From positions 18,535,901 to 18,599,900 of the forward strand of contig JAPTYO010000013.1 of assembly GCA_036873135.1 (NCBI GenBank): 64,000 nucleotides of DNA. The letters run 5' to 3'. Position 1 is the first letter of the stretch, and each line of letters opens with the position of its first letter. The stretch comes from Clarkia xantiana subsp. parviflora (taxonomy: Eukaryota > Streptophyta > Magnoliopsida > Myrtales > Onagraceae). A program made the position numbers and the translations under genes. Positions 1-11,463 of the stretch are shown piece by piece. Under the pieces are notes generated by a model. It was not told where the DNA came from. It saw only the letters and a program-made list of their open reading frames with translations, and made no database searches.

Positions 1-280
1 CCACTTAATGAGACCAGTGACAATAAGTGGACGATACGTCATTTTGCCATCTTTTGTAAATTTGTTGTACAATTTAAAATATTTTGGTCCATAAAACCAT
101 CTTTTTCAAACATGTTGTATGTTTTAAAAGATATTTGTCCATAAAGTCATCTTTTTCAAACATGTTGCATGTTTTACATACTTTTCCCTAAAAAAAAATT
201 GTCTTTTTAAGTTAATATTAAAGGTCAGTTATCTCACTTATACATAAATTTTGAAAATGTGATTGCTTGATAGATAGCGC
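1..280. other. AT-rich flank with an inverted-repeat arm
   Basis: No gene is visible. The stretch holds two related blocks with the phrase ctttttcaaacatgttg near 80-180. An arm at about 198-241 is roughly 85% complementary, by eye, to 325-372 in the next repeat, leaving a loop of about 84 bases. This could be the left half of a small foldback element, but no target duplication was identified. Confidence 0.4.
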
Positions 281-523
281 GTTATCCCACCTCACAAAAA
301 TATATATTACAAAACAAGGTTAAAGTAGAATAGGTGAGATGACTAATATTTAATATTAACTGAAAAAGACATGTATTTTTACCCTAAAGATCTAATGAGG
401 TTAAGTATTTTACAAGAAAAAACCATAGGTCATTTGCATGCTTGAATCGGTTGCACCATTGACCCCGGATCCTGACTCTGCCACTAAATGCACCCCCGGG
501 CAACGGGTCTTGGGTCCGCCACT
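281..523. repeat. About 242-bp repeat R, copy 1
   Basis: This segment runs from a gttatccca start to a tccgccact end. It recurs at 10978-11219 and 11220-11463 with scattered substitutions. In copies 1 and 3 it lies directly beyond the 3' end of a TMK-type kinase fragment, so it may be the downstream flank of an ancestral tandemly duplicated gene. A dispersed element is also possible. Confidence 0.7.
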
Positions 524-1460
524 GCTCGCAGGGATACTACCTTGGCTATTATCCAAGTCCATATTGATATAGCTGCTACGCAACTCCTTCCCTTCAGATT
601 CCCGCCAATCCTTCACCATCTGATTCTACGGAAGGTTGTAATCGAATCTTGAATATTCCTCCTCTGCCTAATCATCCAACGGGTTCCATTTCTCAACAAG
701 TGGGGCCAACAAGTTGACAGCGTTGCTCATGTCAAGCCTCTGGTTGGGCTCACTCGACGTGCAGTGCTCTGCCAACTCGGATATCGCCGATATAATCTCA
801 AACGTCTCCTGATCTTTCTTTTCAAGGATCTATGGCCGACATCAGCTTTTCCATGTCGGATTTTATGTACCCGACTAAGTACTGCTTCTCTTCCGGCATG
901 CCCTCATCGAGCGCTGTGAATCCGGTTACTAACTCCATTAGAACAACTCCAAAACTGAATACATCTGATTTGGTCATGATCTTCCCGGTAACAGCAGTCG
1001 GAAAAAAAAAGTGCAAGTAATTAGTCTATAAATTACTTCCTACCCAAGAAATCTACCAATAGTTTTTTGTTTGGAATTTTTATGAACCAACAAGTATATT
1101 CTGGCGGAAGATACCCAAATGTTCCAGCAAGTTTTGTGACGACCGATTTGTGCTCTCCTTCAAGGTCGAGTTTCACGAATCCAAAATCCTACAATTTAGT
1201 CCTAAAATCATCTCCAAGCAAGATATTTGAGGACTTTAGATTGTGATGAATGAAGCTGTGATGCGCAAGGCTATGAAGAATCTCCATTGCTCTGGCTATA
1301 TCAAGCGCGATATTGAACCGTCTCTTCCATGAACGAGGCTCCAAGTCTAAGGTTTTCTAGTGAAAGAGATGCTGACTGAGTGCCCCTTGCAGCATTTACT
1401 TGTACATGAGAATCCTTTCGTATCCTTCAACGGAGTAACCTCGGAGGGACACCAAATTTA
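524..1460 (-). pseudogene. TMK-like receptor kinase pseudogene A, kinase domain and C-tail
   Basis: Read on the minus strand, this continues a receptor-like kinase interrupted by element A. Visible kinase landmarks in order are LVSLRGYS, a catalytic-loop region reading [16 protein letters not shown], a stop just before DFGFVKL, AGTFGYLPPEY, an intron-like gap (about 1010-1100), then [18 protein letters not shown] and the C-tail NQMVKDW with GSIPAS. This order and the intron after PEY match the plant TMK family of LRR receptor kinases, plasma-membrane kinases in auxin-related signalling. The catalytic HRD motif reads HHN, and there are several in-frame stops, so it is non-functional. The N-terminal part lies at 10083-10980. 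Family assignment is fairly secure; the exact TMK paralogue is not. Confidence 0.85.
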
Positions 1461-2039
1461 TGTTAGCATATGGTGACGTGGCGCCGTAAATGGTAGCCCG
1501 TTAATATTAAGGATATTACCTAAGATAATTGGGTAAATATCACATTAGGTTAATTGGGCTTGACCCAATTCCTAATTGACATGGGATGCCCAAAATTGGG
1601 CCTCCCTCCCTTAATAGGTGGTTCGGCCGAACCCTAGTCCCACATTGGTTGGAGTGGACTTTTGTCCACCCCACCAATCGTATATATATGGGAGTCTCCT
1701 AAGGGGTTTTACACATCAAGTAATTCATAAGTCCCTCCATTGAGGAACTTGAGAGAAACCCTCTCACCCCCTTAGTAGAGATTTCGGCACACCATAATCA
1801 GTCCGAGGTTCTGTCCCCGTTGAAGAATCGATCAGAGGATTTGATGTGGAGCTTATACCGCGTAGGACTTCTTCTCACGAAGAACTTGTACGGGTTCCGA
1901 CCGGAGGATCAGAACTCCCTCCACATCGTTCTTGGGCAGGAAAGCTATTTAGGTATGTGTACATTATTCCGCTGGGTAATTAGTTTACTTGCATGTACAC
2001 GTTTAGCATTCCGTAGTATTACGTCCCCGTAATCCAACA
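1461..2039 (+). repeat. 5' LTR of element A
   Basis: The 579-bp LTR starts TGTTAGCATATGG and ends AATCCAACA. A TATA-like tract (tatatatatggg) lies at about 1681-1692 and is the likely promoter core. It pairs with 9505-10082 at high identity with scattered differences, so the insertion is not very recent. Confidence 0.93.
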
Positions 2040-2040
2040 G

Positions 2041-2054
2041 TGGTATCAGAGCAA
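2041..2054 (+). promoter_or_regulatory. Primer-binding site, initiator tRNA-Met type
   Basis: TGGTATCAGAGC begins one base after the LTR end. This is the usual plant copia primer site for minus-strand DNA synthesis. Confidence 0.95.
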
Positions 2055-2670
2055 GGTTAGGAGTTCTTAAATTTTTGATAAACTGATGTTCTTGAAGTTT
2101 TATAAAAATTCGAAAATTTTGTTTATGAACACCGAAATTTTTCCGAAAATTTAGAACATGAAACCATGTTTTTTTCTTTAAAAACTTAAAATATTCGGAA
2201 TTTACATGTTTTTATAGATCAATTCTGAAATTCATGTTTAAATTTAAGTTTGATGTTCATAATCTTCAAGAACACGATGAGTTTTATCAAGAACAGTTTT
2301 TGGATTCATGATCATAATAGTGTTTGATCTTAAAATTTGACAACTTTTCCAATTTTACATGTTTTTGGCCGAAACCCTAGTGGCAAATTAGGTAAATTTT
2401 TTGATTTTCTTTGGCACCAAGTAACTTAATTTCGACCAAAATATTATAGATATAGGTTGCCATATTTTAATTTTAATTAAAGGTAACTATATATCTATAA
2501 GTTGGAAAATATGGATAGGTTCACAATATAATATTGAAATATATATTAACTATCAATATATATAGATGAAGATAGGGTTATATTATATTGATAGATTTAG
2601 TTGCTATAAAAGATTAAGAAAATATATTGTCTATATATATTTTTTTTCCCTAAACATATATTTGACAATA

Positions 2671-2738
<68 letters not shown>

Positions 2739-4214
2739 TGGCCGAATATTTTATATATATATATATTTATTGTTGATTGATTTACATCTTAAAGATAGAA
2801 TCTTGACAATATTTATATATATATATTTATATTTATATACGTGCCGAATTTTATATGTATATTAGCAATTTTAGAAATTATTTTACATAATTATTATTTC
2901 TTGGAGGTTAAGTTGAGTTTTTAGTGGATTTTAAAACACTACTTAGCTTGCAAGAAATAATTCGGCCGAACCCTAGGGTTTATGGGACGGTCCAATTGCT
3001 AAACCGGTGTGGGTTAAACCAATCCGGGTTTTCTTAATCGGGTGAACCTTTTCGGGTCGGGTCAAACCGAAGCAATTAAATAGAACCTAACCAAACCGGT
3101 TTCGTTTGATGAACCGAACCATAATCTTATTTTATTGAACCGTTTCGGACCAAACCAGATTTTTAAAATCGGGCCGACTTGAACCGGATTTTTAATTGGA
3201 CCGAACCAACTTTTAAAATTTTCAGAAATTTTAAAATGTTCAATAAAATAAGATGTCAAATTTTAAATCCAAAAACGTTTTCGAACTTTAATATTAGCCT
3301 AAATAGTGCTCTTACAGTTTGCGTTTTAATACGTTTTTCGCTAAAACCCTAATAGCTGGTTACGATTATGGGTATGGATCTCGGATATGCATGTTTTTGG
3401 GACTGGATTAAATTAGTGGGCTGAATTGCAATTGTTTACTTTCTGCAACATATATTAGAAATGTCGGCTTGACTTCGTCAAGCTAGCTGGAAAATATATT
3501 GCGAGCATTGAGCTCTGGGATTTAAATATATGGTTTGTGCAATAGGATAGACATGCTATGCTGATTGAAAGTGCCTAGAATACACGTCTAGAAATTTCGC
3601 ATGATTGATTGTAAGCATGAATTGCAAAACAACCCCTAATATTTTCAAAATGTTTTCAAAACCGAAAATTCCAGTCGCCAATTATGCATGAAGTGTGCGG
3701 AAGTTGCATGTTTTGACATGTATGCTAGAATGTTCAGGACTGAAAGCATGTGATAATTTATTTTACGTTGAATTGTGTATGCTAGGAACATTAGACGCAT
3801 GACGCGTAAGCATGTTATTTGGTTTGTTCGATGTTTATGGCGTGATATAGTATTATGCATGCGTAAATTATCGGATAATTTTTTTCACCAAAATCAAAAG
3901 GGCCTTGTGAAAGCCAAGATCGGGTATGCTTATTTGAAAATTCTCGTTACGGTAATTTGCAATATAATAACCTTTTTCAAAAGACTGATCTATTAGATTG
4001 AACACGACGGTAGTGTGAACTCTTTCACAGACCCCCTTCCCTCGGTTTACTGGTGTTCCATATTAATAGATAATCCGATGTTTGCAATTCTGTCAAAATG
4101 TCACTGTCTTCCCAACCTTGAATTGTTACCAATGAATAGATGGCATTATCATGTGAATCTGAGCTATTAATTGAGACGAATTATGAATCGTAAAGCAAAC
4201 GCGTCGTTACCATA
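2055..4214 (+). other. Long untranslated leader of element A
   Basis: No supported gene lies in these 2.1 kb. The leader contains a (TA)n microsatellite (2674-2735), a block of short accgaacc-type degenerate repeats (about 2960-3220), and a stretch around 3895-4045 that is strongly matched in element C (18350-18500). Short open frames here come from low-complexity sequence. The same architecture in A and C marks it as the family's leader. Confidence 0.8.
2674..2735. repeat. (TA)n microsatellite
   Basis: This is an uninterrupted TA tract of about 62 bases in the leader of element A. A matching tract sits at the equivalent place in element C (17095-17161). Confidence 0.97.
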
Positions 4215-4812
4215 TTGGAGGGACAATGTCTAATTGACCACATTCAAATAACCATGAACTGCCCGAATGCTGGATTAACTAAAGATCTAGCATTCGCTCA
4301 TTTTCAATGGGAGCAAGATGACAAGAAAGCAAATGAGATGATACTGTCTGAAATGTCACAGGATTTCTATGACAACTATAAGGATGATCCGACATCGAAG
4401 GACATCTGGGATGCCCTCTTTCTGAAATATGGAAGTGGCATGGCAGTTACACTGCACCCACTTATACCAACATTTGAAACCTGTCTGAACAACAACAGTA
4501 AGAGTGTGCTTGAAAAAGTTTACAGTCTCCTTCGCTTGTTCAAACCATTGGAAGATGACAGTCAAATGGCTGAATAGGATAAAATTCAGGCCATAATTGG
4601 GATTCTCCCGAAATCTTGGAGAGCAGCCAAGGTTATATTGACTGTTATAAGTTCAGTGCTTGATCTTGCATCTGTCCTAAAATTAATCAAGATGGAGGAA
4701 ACTCGATTAACTTTGGTGTCGAAAGAACCGAAAACGGCAGGACAAGATGGCCATAAGAAAAGGAAATCCAGGAACAAGGGAAATAAACAACAGGCAGTCG
4801 CAGTAAAACATT
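4215..4812 (+). pseudogene. Copia gag remnant of element A
   Basis: The frame encodes a capsid-like UBN2-type gag core, with KDIWDALFLKYG and a downstream SVLEKVYSLLRLFK region. Gag would form the virus-like particle around element RNA. A TAG stop at 4575-4577 breaks the frame; it then continues as AIIGILPKSWRAAK to a lysine-rich basic tail ending at a stop near 4812. The usual N-terminal LDGxNY-like start and the CCHC zinc knuckle are not visible. Bases 4813-4974 hold only broken frames before protease. Confidence 0.8.
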
Positions 4813-4974
4813 GACTATGCCTAACAAGGCAGTCCCTGATTAAAATCTGAGATAGTATGCGGGAATTCAAGCCCACGCCGAATAAGCGATGGTGCAGGAT
4901 CCAGCAAATCGCACCCTGAAAAGGTACGCGACTTTGGTTATGTAAAGGAAACTTTAGTTTCCTCAACCGTCATA

Positions 4975-5400
4975 TTGACTGACTCAAATCCATCTTGGAT
5001 TCTTGATTCAGGTGCAACAGACCACATAGCCAACGACAAAGATCTGTTTGCCAAGTTTAGACGGTTGCCAAATGATTATAAAAGGATATACATTGGCGAC
5101 AACTCACAAGTTGAAGTCAAAGGAGAAGGGAATTGCAAATTGCCAATGGGCAATGGCAAATTGCCAATGGGCAATGGCAAATCCTTACTTCTTGATAATG
5201 TCCTTTTTGCTCCTAGAATCCGTAGAAATGTTGTTTCTGTTTCTGCTCTTATGAATAAGAACTTTGTTTTATCATTTGAGAGATCCTTGGTTCGCATAAA
5301 TAAAGGGAATACTTTATTTGGATATGCCTTTTCCTCTAATGGTCTATTTATCATGGATTTGAATGGTAATGTAAATTCGTGTAGAATGTATACAATGTCC
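4975..5400 (+). pseudogene. Copia aspartic protease of element A
   Basis: The frame begins near WILDSGATDHIAND, which contains the active-site DSG triad plus the copia-specific TDH extension. It continues through a typical copia protease fold (NVVSVSALMNKNF). The enzyme would cut the Gag-Pol polyprotein. A 21-bp unit is tandemly duplicated at 5140-5181, giving an in-frame repeat KLPMGNGKLPMGNGK not expected in the family. The same frame runs into the gag-pre-integrase region and stops at 5482-5484. Confidence 0.9.
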
Positions 5401-6290
5401 TCCAAAGAAGCAGAAACTGACGCGACTGGATGGCATTCGCGGCTTGGACATATAGGCTATGATAGAGTTCAATTGTTGGCATGACGAGGGCTCTTGCCCG
5501 GAACAAGCAGTGTGGTAAAACACACTTGTCATGACTGTCTAGCCGGAAAATCAACCCGCAAGCCATTCGGAGAAGCAAAACGAGCAGAATTCCCATTGCG
5601 AATAATCCATTTAGACGTATGTGGACCAATGAACGTAACTGCTAGAAATTGAAAACGGTACTTTGTAACTTTCATTGACGACTACACCCGATTCAGGTTT
5701 ACTCATTTGATTACTCGTAAATCGGAAGCTATAGATTGCTTCAAAAGTTTTCTTAAGCTCGTAGAGAATCAACAGGAGCGAAAGGTTAAAACCCTACGCA
5801 CCAACAGAGGTGGAGAATATCTCTCTAATGAGTTTGATAAGTTGTACAAAGAAAGTGGGATCGCCCGTCAAACGACGATCCCCAGGTGTGGCTGAACGTC
5901 GTAATCGAACTCTCCTTGACATGGTTAGAACCATGATGTCACAAGCACAATTGCCAATCTCTTATTGGGGAGACACGCTACTTGCTGCCACTCATGTAGT
6001 AAACCTTGTCTCATCAAAAGTAGTTAACACAACACCGTATGAGCTGTGGACTGGTAGAGAGTTAAATCTTACCAGACTGCGACCTTGGGGGTGCGCAGCT
6101 TACACACATACAACTGACAACCGTTTTGGCAAGATAGGCCCCAGAGGACTTAAAAGTATCTTCATAAGATACTCCGAGAACTCAAAAGGTTATGTCTTTG
6201 TGTCAACTCTCGAAAACGGTAATGTGTACGAACATGAGTCCAGAGATGTCACTTTCCTTGAGAACGAATTTCCAACGCTAAGAGAAATAA
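5401..6290 (+). pseudogene. Copia integrase of element A, with gag-pre-integrase
   Basis: The gag-pre-integrase motif GWHSRLGHIGYDRV is followed by HTCHDCLAGK (zinc-binding part), HLDVCGPM (first catalytic Asp), LRTNRGGEY (normally TDRGGEY, so the second catalytic Asp is Asn) and GVAERRNRTLLDM (catalytic Glu). Integrase would insert the element cDNA into chromosomes. The frame is broken by stops at 5482 and about 5650 and by a frameshift near 5880. After the core, WGCAAYTHTTDNRFGKIGPRG matches the usual copia integrase C-terminal segment. Loss of an active-site residue means it is dead. Confidence 0.88.
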
Positions 6291-6794
6291 AAACAGACGA
6301 AGTCCTGATCGAATTAGAACAAGATGACGATGATTCTCAGGTCCCACTTTCTTCGAGTGGAAGATTTGACACAACAACAAGTGATTCGGTTAATGAGGAT
6401 GAAATCCCCATAATAAATCCAGTGGGAGGGCTCACTCCCCCCCAAACACAAATCACTATTGCTGGGAATGCGAATCAAGTAGAAACTGATAATCATATTA
6501 TACAACTACATATTGTTCCCGTTGTTCCAAGTGGGAGCGAATTTATCACTTCAGTTCCAGGTCCTAGCGATCAAAGAACTAATCTCGGAGATGAAATCTC
6601 GAGACGAAGAGGTCGTCCGAGGAAAGTTGTTGTTCAAAGTTCTAGTACCGCCATCATTCCTAGTGGGAGTAATGCTCCGACAAGAAGAATTATTCCAAGT
6701 GGGAGTATGGATCAGACACAAAATGGGACAATTGAGCCTAGACGCAGTCAAAGGCAACAAACTTCTCCCAAGAAGTATCCCATTGAGAGAGGAG
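6291..6794 (+). pseudogene. Linker between integrase and RT in element A
   Basis: This open stretch is part of the same 396-codon frame. It is low in conservation and rich in Ser, Pro and Gln, with repeated PSGS motifs and a basic RRRGRPRK patch near 6600. Copia polyproteins normally carry a variable linker here. No catalytic motif is visible. Confidence 0.7.
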
Positions 6795-7607
6795 AGATTT
6801 TCACTCTCACGTCTGTTGATGAACCGGTAACGGTTAAACAAGCGATGAAAGGACCTAAAGCAAAAGAATGGAGAAAAGCAATGGAGGATGAAATCGCCTC
6901 AATGAAAGCTAATTTGGTATGGTCTTTAGTTGATTTACCTGCTGACAGTAGAGCTATAGGAGCAAAGTGGGTTTTGAAACTTAAACTCACTACTGAATGA
7001 GAAGTCGAGCGATACAAAGCTCGATTGGTTGCGAAAGGATGTACCCAAATTCACGAAGTAGACTTTGATGAAACATACTCACCAACTGTGCGTTATACCA
7101 CAGTCAGGGCCATCATTGCCCTTGTTGCATGCCTCGATCTAGAGCTGCACAATGGATGTTAAGACCGCATTCCTCCACGGAAACCTGGAGGAAGAGATCT
7201 ATATAGAGCAACCAGAGGGTTTTATTACTCCTGCCAAAGAATGTAAAGTTTGTAAAATCCAAAGATCTATTTACGGTCTTAAACAATCATCTCGGCAATG
7301 GTATCGCAGATTCCACGAGGAAATCGTTGGAAACGGATTTGTGAACCTTCACGAGGATCCCTGCGTTTACACCAAGACCTCCGGGTCTAAGTATTTTATC
7401 ATAACCTTATACGTAGATGACATACTCATTGCTGCAAACGATGTGAGTTTCATGAATAAATCAAAGTCCTGGTTAGCATCAGCATTTGAGATGAAAGACA
7501 TGGGAGAGGCCACGTACATCTTAGGCATTAAAATTTTCCGAGATCGTGCCGCCCGGACATTGTGTATGACTCAAGAATCTTATATCAACAAACTAATGAA
7601 AGATTAA
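6795..7607 (+). pseudogene. Copia reverse transcriptase of element A
   Basis: Visible motifs are EWRKAMEDEIASM, AIGAKWVLKLK, YKARLVAKG, the FDETYSPTVR segment, MDVKTAFLHGNLEEEIY and the catalytic LYVDDILI (YVDD codons at 7410-7421). This enzyme would copy element RNA into cDNA. The frame is cut by a TGA near 6998 and a frameshift near 7150, and it ends at 7607. The order and motif spellings are typical of plant Ty1/copia RT. Confidence 0.92.
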
Positions 7608-8374
7608 GAATGCTCGATGCCAAATCTGTGGATACGCCGGTTGTGTTCGGGTGCGCCCTGTCAAAGCGTGATGGCCTGAAGAACCAACAGGAGCGTGAAC
7701 AGATGAAGGATGCAGAGTATCTAAGCATGGTAGGAAGTCTCATGTATGCCATGCTATGTACTCGGCCGGATATCTGTTACGCTGTGGGCCTAGTAGCAAG
7801 ATTCCAATCAGATCCTGGTTATCAACATTTAAAGGCCGTGAAACGAATTATAAGATATCTGAAAGGTACTGCCAACTATGTTCTGTGCTATAAGGGCAGG
7901 CAAATAGAATTGACCGGTTATACTGACGCCGACCACGGTGGCGATCCGGATGATCGTAACTCCACCTCAGGAGGAGTTTTCCTCCTTGCTAATGTTGTCA
8001 TATCATGGGTAAGCAAGAAGCAATCATGTGTCGCGCTTTCCACTAATGAATCAAAATTTGTTGCCCTTTCCAAAAATGCACAAGAAGCGGTCTGGCGGAA
8101 AAGGCTTCTTACTGCATTAATTGGCACTGGCAAGGAGAGTAAACCCGTAAAGGTATACTCCGACAGCCATTGCAGCAGTTAAGAATCCAAAGTACCACAG
8201 TAGGACCAAACACATCGATGTGAAATACAATTATGCTAAATCTGTTCTGGAAGACAACATAATTACTTTAGAATACTTGTCCACAGACAAAATGGTCGCG
8301 GACCCATTGACCAAGCCATTACGTAGAGAGATTTTCAAAAAGCACGTAAATTTGCTTGGATTACGTAGGGCTTA
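7608..8374 (+). pseudogene. Copia RNase H of element A
   Basis: The frame gives EYLSMVGSLMYAMLCTRPD, LTGYTDADHGGD (catalytic Asp region), SWVSKKQSCVALST and KVYSDS. A small deletion at about 8165 shifts the frame, after which KNPKYHSRTKHIDVKY and the MVADPLTKPL end of copia Pol follow to a stop near 8374. RNase H would degrade the RNA strand during reverse transcription. The matching domain in element B is better preserved. Confidence 0.9.
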
Positions 8375-9488
8375 ATAAGTGGCTTGTATAAGTGATTGCA
8401 TTTTGACTTTTGAAATAATATTTCGATTGAATAAAAAAATTGCAAATTGAGTATATGATCCATCGACGTCATAATGATAAATAACATCGATTTTACGGTC
8501 TATAAACTAAGTCGTAGGAAGAGGTAAAATTCTTCCACCAAAATTATGTTAAATATGAACCATGCCTCGTCACACAGGCACGGTCATCTGGTAGGAGAGG
8601 GGGCCCTCTACCACAACAAGATTGGCTAAGAACCAGGGGGATAACCCTGGTTAAACGAAACGATAACTTTGTTACGCCTAAAAGCATGACTTGATATTCG
8701 TTTTATAAAATTTCCATGTTGGACTATGTCCATCATCAAAATCACATTCAGGGTCAGATGAAAGATTCAGCGATAGCATCATTGACATATCCCATCCCTG
8801 ACTTGTCCAGGTGTGCTATCAATGCGTGCTTCATACTACGCGTGCCATATTCGACCACGGGGTCATGCTCGGTTGTGCTAGCTAGAATCCTTGTGATTCA
8901 AAGGGCGCATACTTCTTCACCTTGAACGTGTTATTGATCCCGGGTGCCTTATGAAGAGGCGCCCAAAGTATCCTCTCGGACTCGGAACTCATACCTAAGG
9001 CCAGACTCAATGTTCGCTTCCCGGCGTACGAGCGTAGTGCTGAAGAAAAAGGCCAAGTGACCACGTCTTTGGAAACAGACTGAGTCTTACTAAGGGTATG
9101 AGGGATGGAGATGGTCATGTTCATCTATAATTCACCGAATCTTGTGTTCACTAGGTGGCCACCAACCGGATATTAATTGAAGGTTGTGAACACTTGTACG
9201 GATGCCCTGGAGAAGTATTCTTATGTGGAAAACTGAGCAGTTGGAGAATAATCAGTTCACCAAGGATACAGTGCGGTACATATTTTGATTTTAACAGTAT
9301 TGATTTACGATAGGGAATCAACGTTCTGCGGGCGCTACAATACTCCTAATAGATGAGTAGCACAATGCCCATCGTATCCGTCGGTCGCACGGCAAACCTC
9401 GTATGAACTATTCGGAGACGGAGAAGATAACTAAAGACTGAAATTTTGATGCTATTGGATGACAATACATTAACAGGCACCCTCCCAT
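8375..9488 (+). other. 3' untranslated region of element A
   Basis: This is 1.1 kb between RNase H and the polypurine tract, closely matched in reverse by 13574-14716 of element B. No sense gene is recognised. An antisense frame (8882-9124) is partly shared with element B (14001-14183), but the two differ at about 11 of 60 residues and resemble no known protein. Confidence 0.7.
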
Positions 9489-9504
9489 TCCGGCGAGTGG
9501 GAGC
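9489..9504 (+). promoter_or_regulatory. Polypurine tract of element A
   Basis: The purine-rich ggcgagtgggagc abuts the 3' LTR. Its reverse complement abuts the LTR of element B at 13559. It is the expected primer for plus-strand synthesis. Confidence 0.8.
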
Positions 9505-10082
9505 TGTTAGCATATGGTGACGTGGCGCCGTAAATGGTAGCCCGTTAACATTAAGGATATTACCTAAGTGATTGGGTAAATGTCACATTAGGTTAATTGG
9601 GCTTGACCCAATTCCTAATTGACATGGGTGGCGCAAAATTGGGCCTCCCTCCCTTAATAGGTGGTTCGGCCGAACCCTAGTCCCACATTGGTTGGAGTGG
9701 ACTTTTGTCCACTCCACCAATCCTATATATAGGGGATTCTCCTAAGGGGTTTTACACATCAAGTAATTCATAAGTCCCTCCATTGAGGAACTTGAGAGAA
9801 ACCCTCTCACCCCCTTAGTAGAGATTTCGGCACACCATAATCAGTCCGAGGTTCTGTCCCCGTTGAAGAATCGATTAGAGGATTTGCTGTGAAGCTTATA
9901 CCGCGTAGAACTTCTTCTCACGAAGAACTTGTACGGGTTACGACCGGAGGATCAGAACTCCCTCTACATCGTTCTTGGGCACGAAAGCTATTGAGGTATG
10001 TGTACATTATTCCACTGCGTAATTAGTTTACTTGCATGTACACGTTTAGCATTCTGTAGTATTATGTCCCCGTAATCCAACA
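9505..10082 (+). repeat. 3' LTR of element A
   Basis: This 578-bp partner of 1461-2039 has the same TGTT...AACA ends. A TATA-like ctatatatagggg sits near 9723. The downstream flank AGTTA continues TMK pseudogene A. Confidence 0.93.
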
Positions 10083-10980
10083 AGTTATGTTTCTGACCTT
10101 CGAAAGAACCGCGATTGTAGATTGGAACTCGTCTAAAGCTTTGTTGCTTATCTCCCTGCCTCCATTCTTTTCACTGCAATCTTCGTACCATCTTCGAGTT
10201 CGCCTTTGTGAATACTCTGAACCCTCCCTGACAGAGTTCGTTATCTGGAGAAAAGTTTCTTGTCACATTCCTGAGAACTTGGACCAAAATTACGAGGTTT
10301 ACAGTCTCGAATTCACCGAAACCTCCGCTACTATTCCTAGAAGTTTCCATCTCATTGTCGGAGGGAGCCCTCGGATGAACCATGATAGAGTTTGAAGCGT
10401 TTGAATGTTCCCTTTTCTTTTTATATTATAATAAATACAAGGGAACGGTCACAGTAATGAGAATATCAAGACTCGCCGTTGGGGAAACAATGACAATCAA
10501 GATTGGCCTTAGACCGCCGCTTTTTGTTTTGTAGATCCCATTGGAGGGATATTCTCACTTGGAGAAGGCACGTACACAGATTGGTTGCCATTAGTGATCA
10601 ATAGAGGGTTTCCATTGACCACAATCTTAACAGAGCTGCTAAATTTAGGAAATGGACTAGAAATGTTGTTGTTACTAAAGTTCAAATAGGTCAACGATTT
10701 TAGATTATTCCTATGCAGGAATCGAACCTCCGAGGTGGTTTGATTCGAGCCAAATCTCAGCAAGCGAGGCTAAGTTAGCAACGGATGGGCTCAATGAGCC
10801 ATTAGGATCATTTTTAGGCAGATTAATCATTGAAACTTTTGGATTATCGTTGCACCTCAGACCGAACCACGGTTCTTCGCATGGGTCGTTCTCGAGCCAC
10901 GAAGATAGAAGTTGTGATTTGTAATATAACTCGTCGAGGAACTCGTTAAGGGCCATGACCTCGGGGGAGCATGGTGCCCC
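10083..10980 (-). pseudogene. TMK-like receptor kinase pseudogene A, second LRR region to kinase N-lobe
   Basis: Read on the minus strand, 10980 down to 10711 encodes the cysteine-flanked second LRR region of a TMK-type ectodomain: a PCSPEVMAL start, ENDPCEEPWFGLRC, and LRRs ending GSIP. Next come LTYLNFSNNNISSPFPKF and GNPLL (10763-10509). The juxtamembrane part VHPRAPSDNEM and the kinase start LVILVQVLRNVTRNFS with GGF follow (10383-10171), then a decayed KIAVKRME-like segment. The first LRR region and signal peptide are missing, and the gene is truncated at repeat R. It would have been a plasma-membrane receptor kinase. Frameshifts and stops show it is dead. Confidence 0.85.
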
Positions 10981-11219
10981 CACCTCACAAAAAAATATAT
11001 TAGAAAACAATGTTAAAGTAGAATCGGTGGGATGACTAACCTTTAATATTAACTGAAAAAGACATGTCTTTTTTTTTCCCTAAAGATATAATGAGGTTAA
11101 GTATGTTGCAAGATAAATTGACATGTTATTCGCATGCTTGAATCGGTTGCACTCTTGACCCTAGATTCTGACTCTGCGACGGATTACACCCCTGGCACCG
11201 GGTCTTGGGTCTGCCACTA
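10978..11219. repeat. Repeat R, copy 2
   Basis: This copy of the 242-bp repeat replaces the 5' part of TMK pseudogene A. It is directly followed head-to-tail by copy 3. The join suggests collapse of a tandem gene array. Confidence 0.75.
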
Positions 11220-11463
11220 GTTATCCCAACTCACAAAAATATATATTACAAAACAAGGTTAGAGTAGAATAAGTGAGATGAATAACCTTTAATATTAACC
11301 TAAAAAGACACGTCTTTTTCCCCTAAAGACATAATGGGGTTAAGTATGTTTCAAGAAAAATTCATATGTCATTTGCATGCTTGAATCGGTTGCACCTTTT
11401 ACATCGGATCCTGACTCCGCCACTGAATGCGCCCCCTGACAACGGGTCTAGGGTCCGCCACTG
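11220..11463. repeat. Repeat R, copy 3
   Basis: This copy starts gttatccca like copy 1. It ends immediately next to the C-terminal codons of TMK pseudogene B, the same relation copy 1 has to pseudogene A. Confidence 0.75.

Larger units (their letters stand above)
1461..10082 (+). mobile_element. Ty1/copia LTR retrotransposon A
   Basis: This is a complete but decayed copia element. Its LTRs are 1461-2039 and 9505-10082, both TGTT...AACA, followed by a primer-binding site complementary to initiator tRNA-Met. Domain order gag, protease, integrase, RT, RNase H is diagnostic of Ty1/copia. Flanks ATTTA (1456-1460) and AGTTA (10083-10087) are probably the 5-bp target duplication with one mismatch. 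Removing the element rejoins the two halves of TMK pseudogene A at the KVRN/LVSLRGYS boundary, which confirms the insertion point. Coding is broken by several stops and frameshifts, so the copy cannot supply its own proteins. Elements B and C are relatives. Confidence 0.95.

Noticed and set aside
2041..2054. tRNA gene near LTR ends
   Set aside because: The matches are primer-binding sites of 12-19 bases; no cloverleaf follows at any LTR.
2566..2865. 99-codon Tyr/Ile-rich frame
   Set aside because: Translation of the TA microsatellite in the element A leader; 17073-17317 is the same artefact in element C.
8882..9124. Antisense frame in the element A 3' region, partly shared with B (14001-14183)
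   Set aside because: About 11 of 60 residues differ, with no domain or codon pattern suggesting selection.
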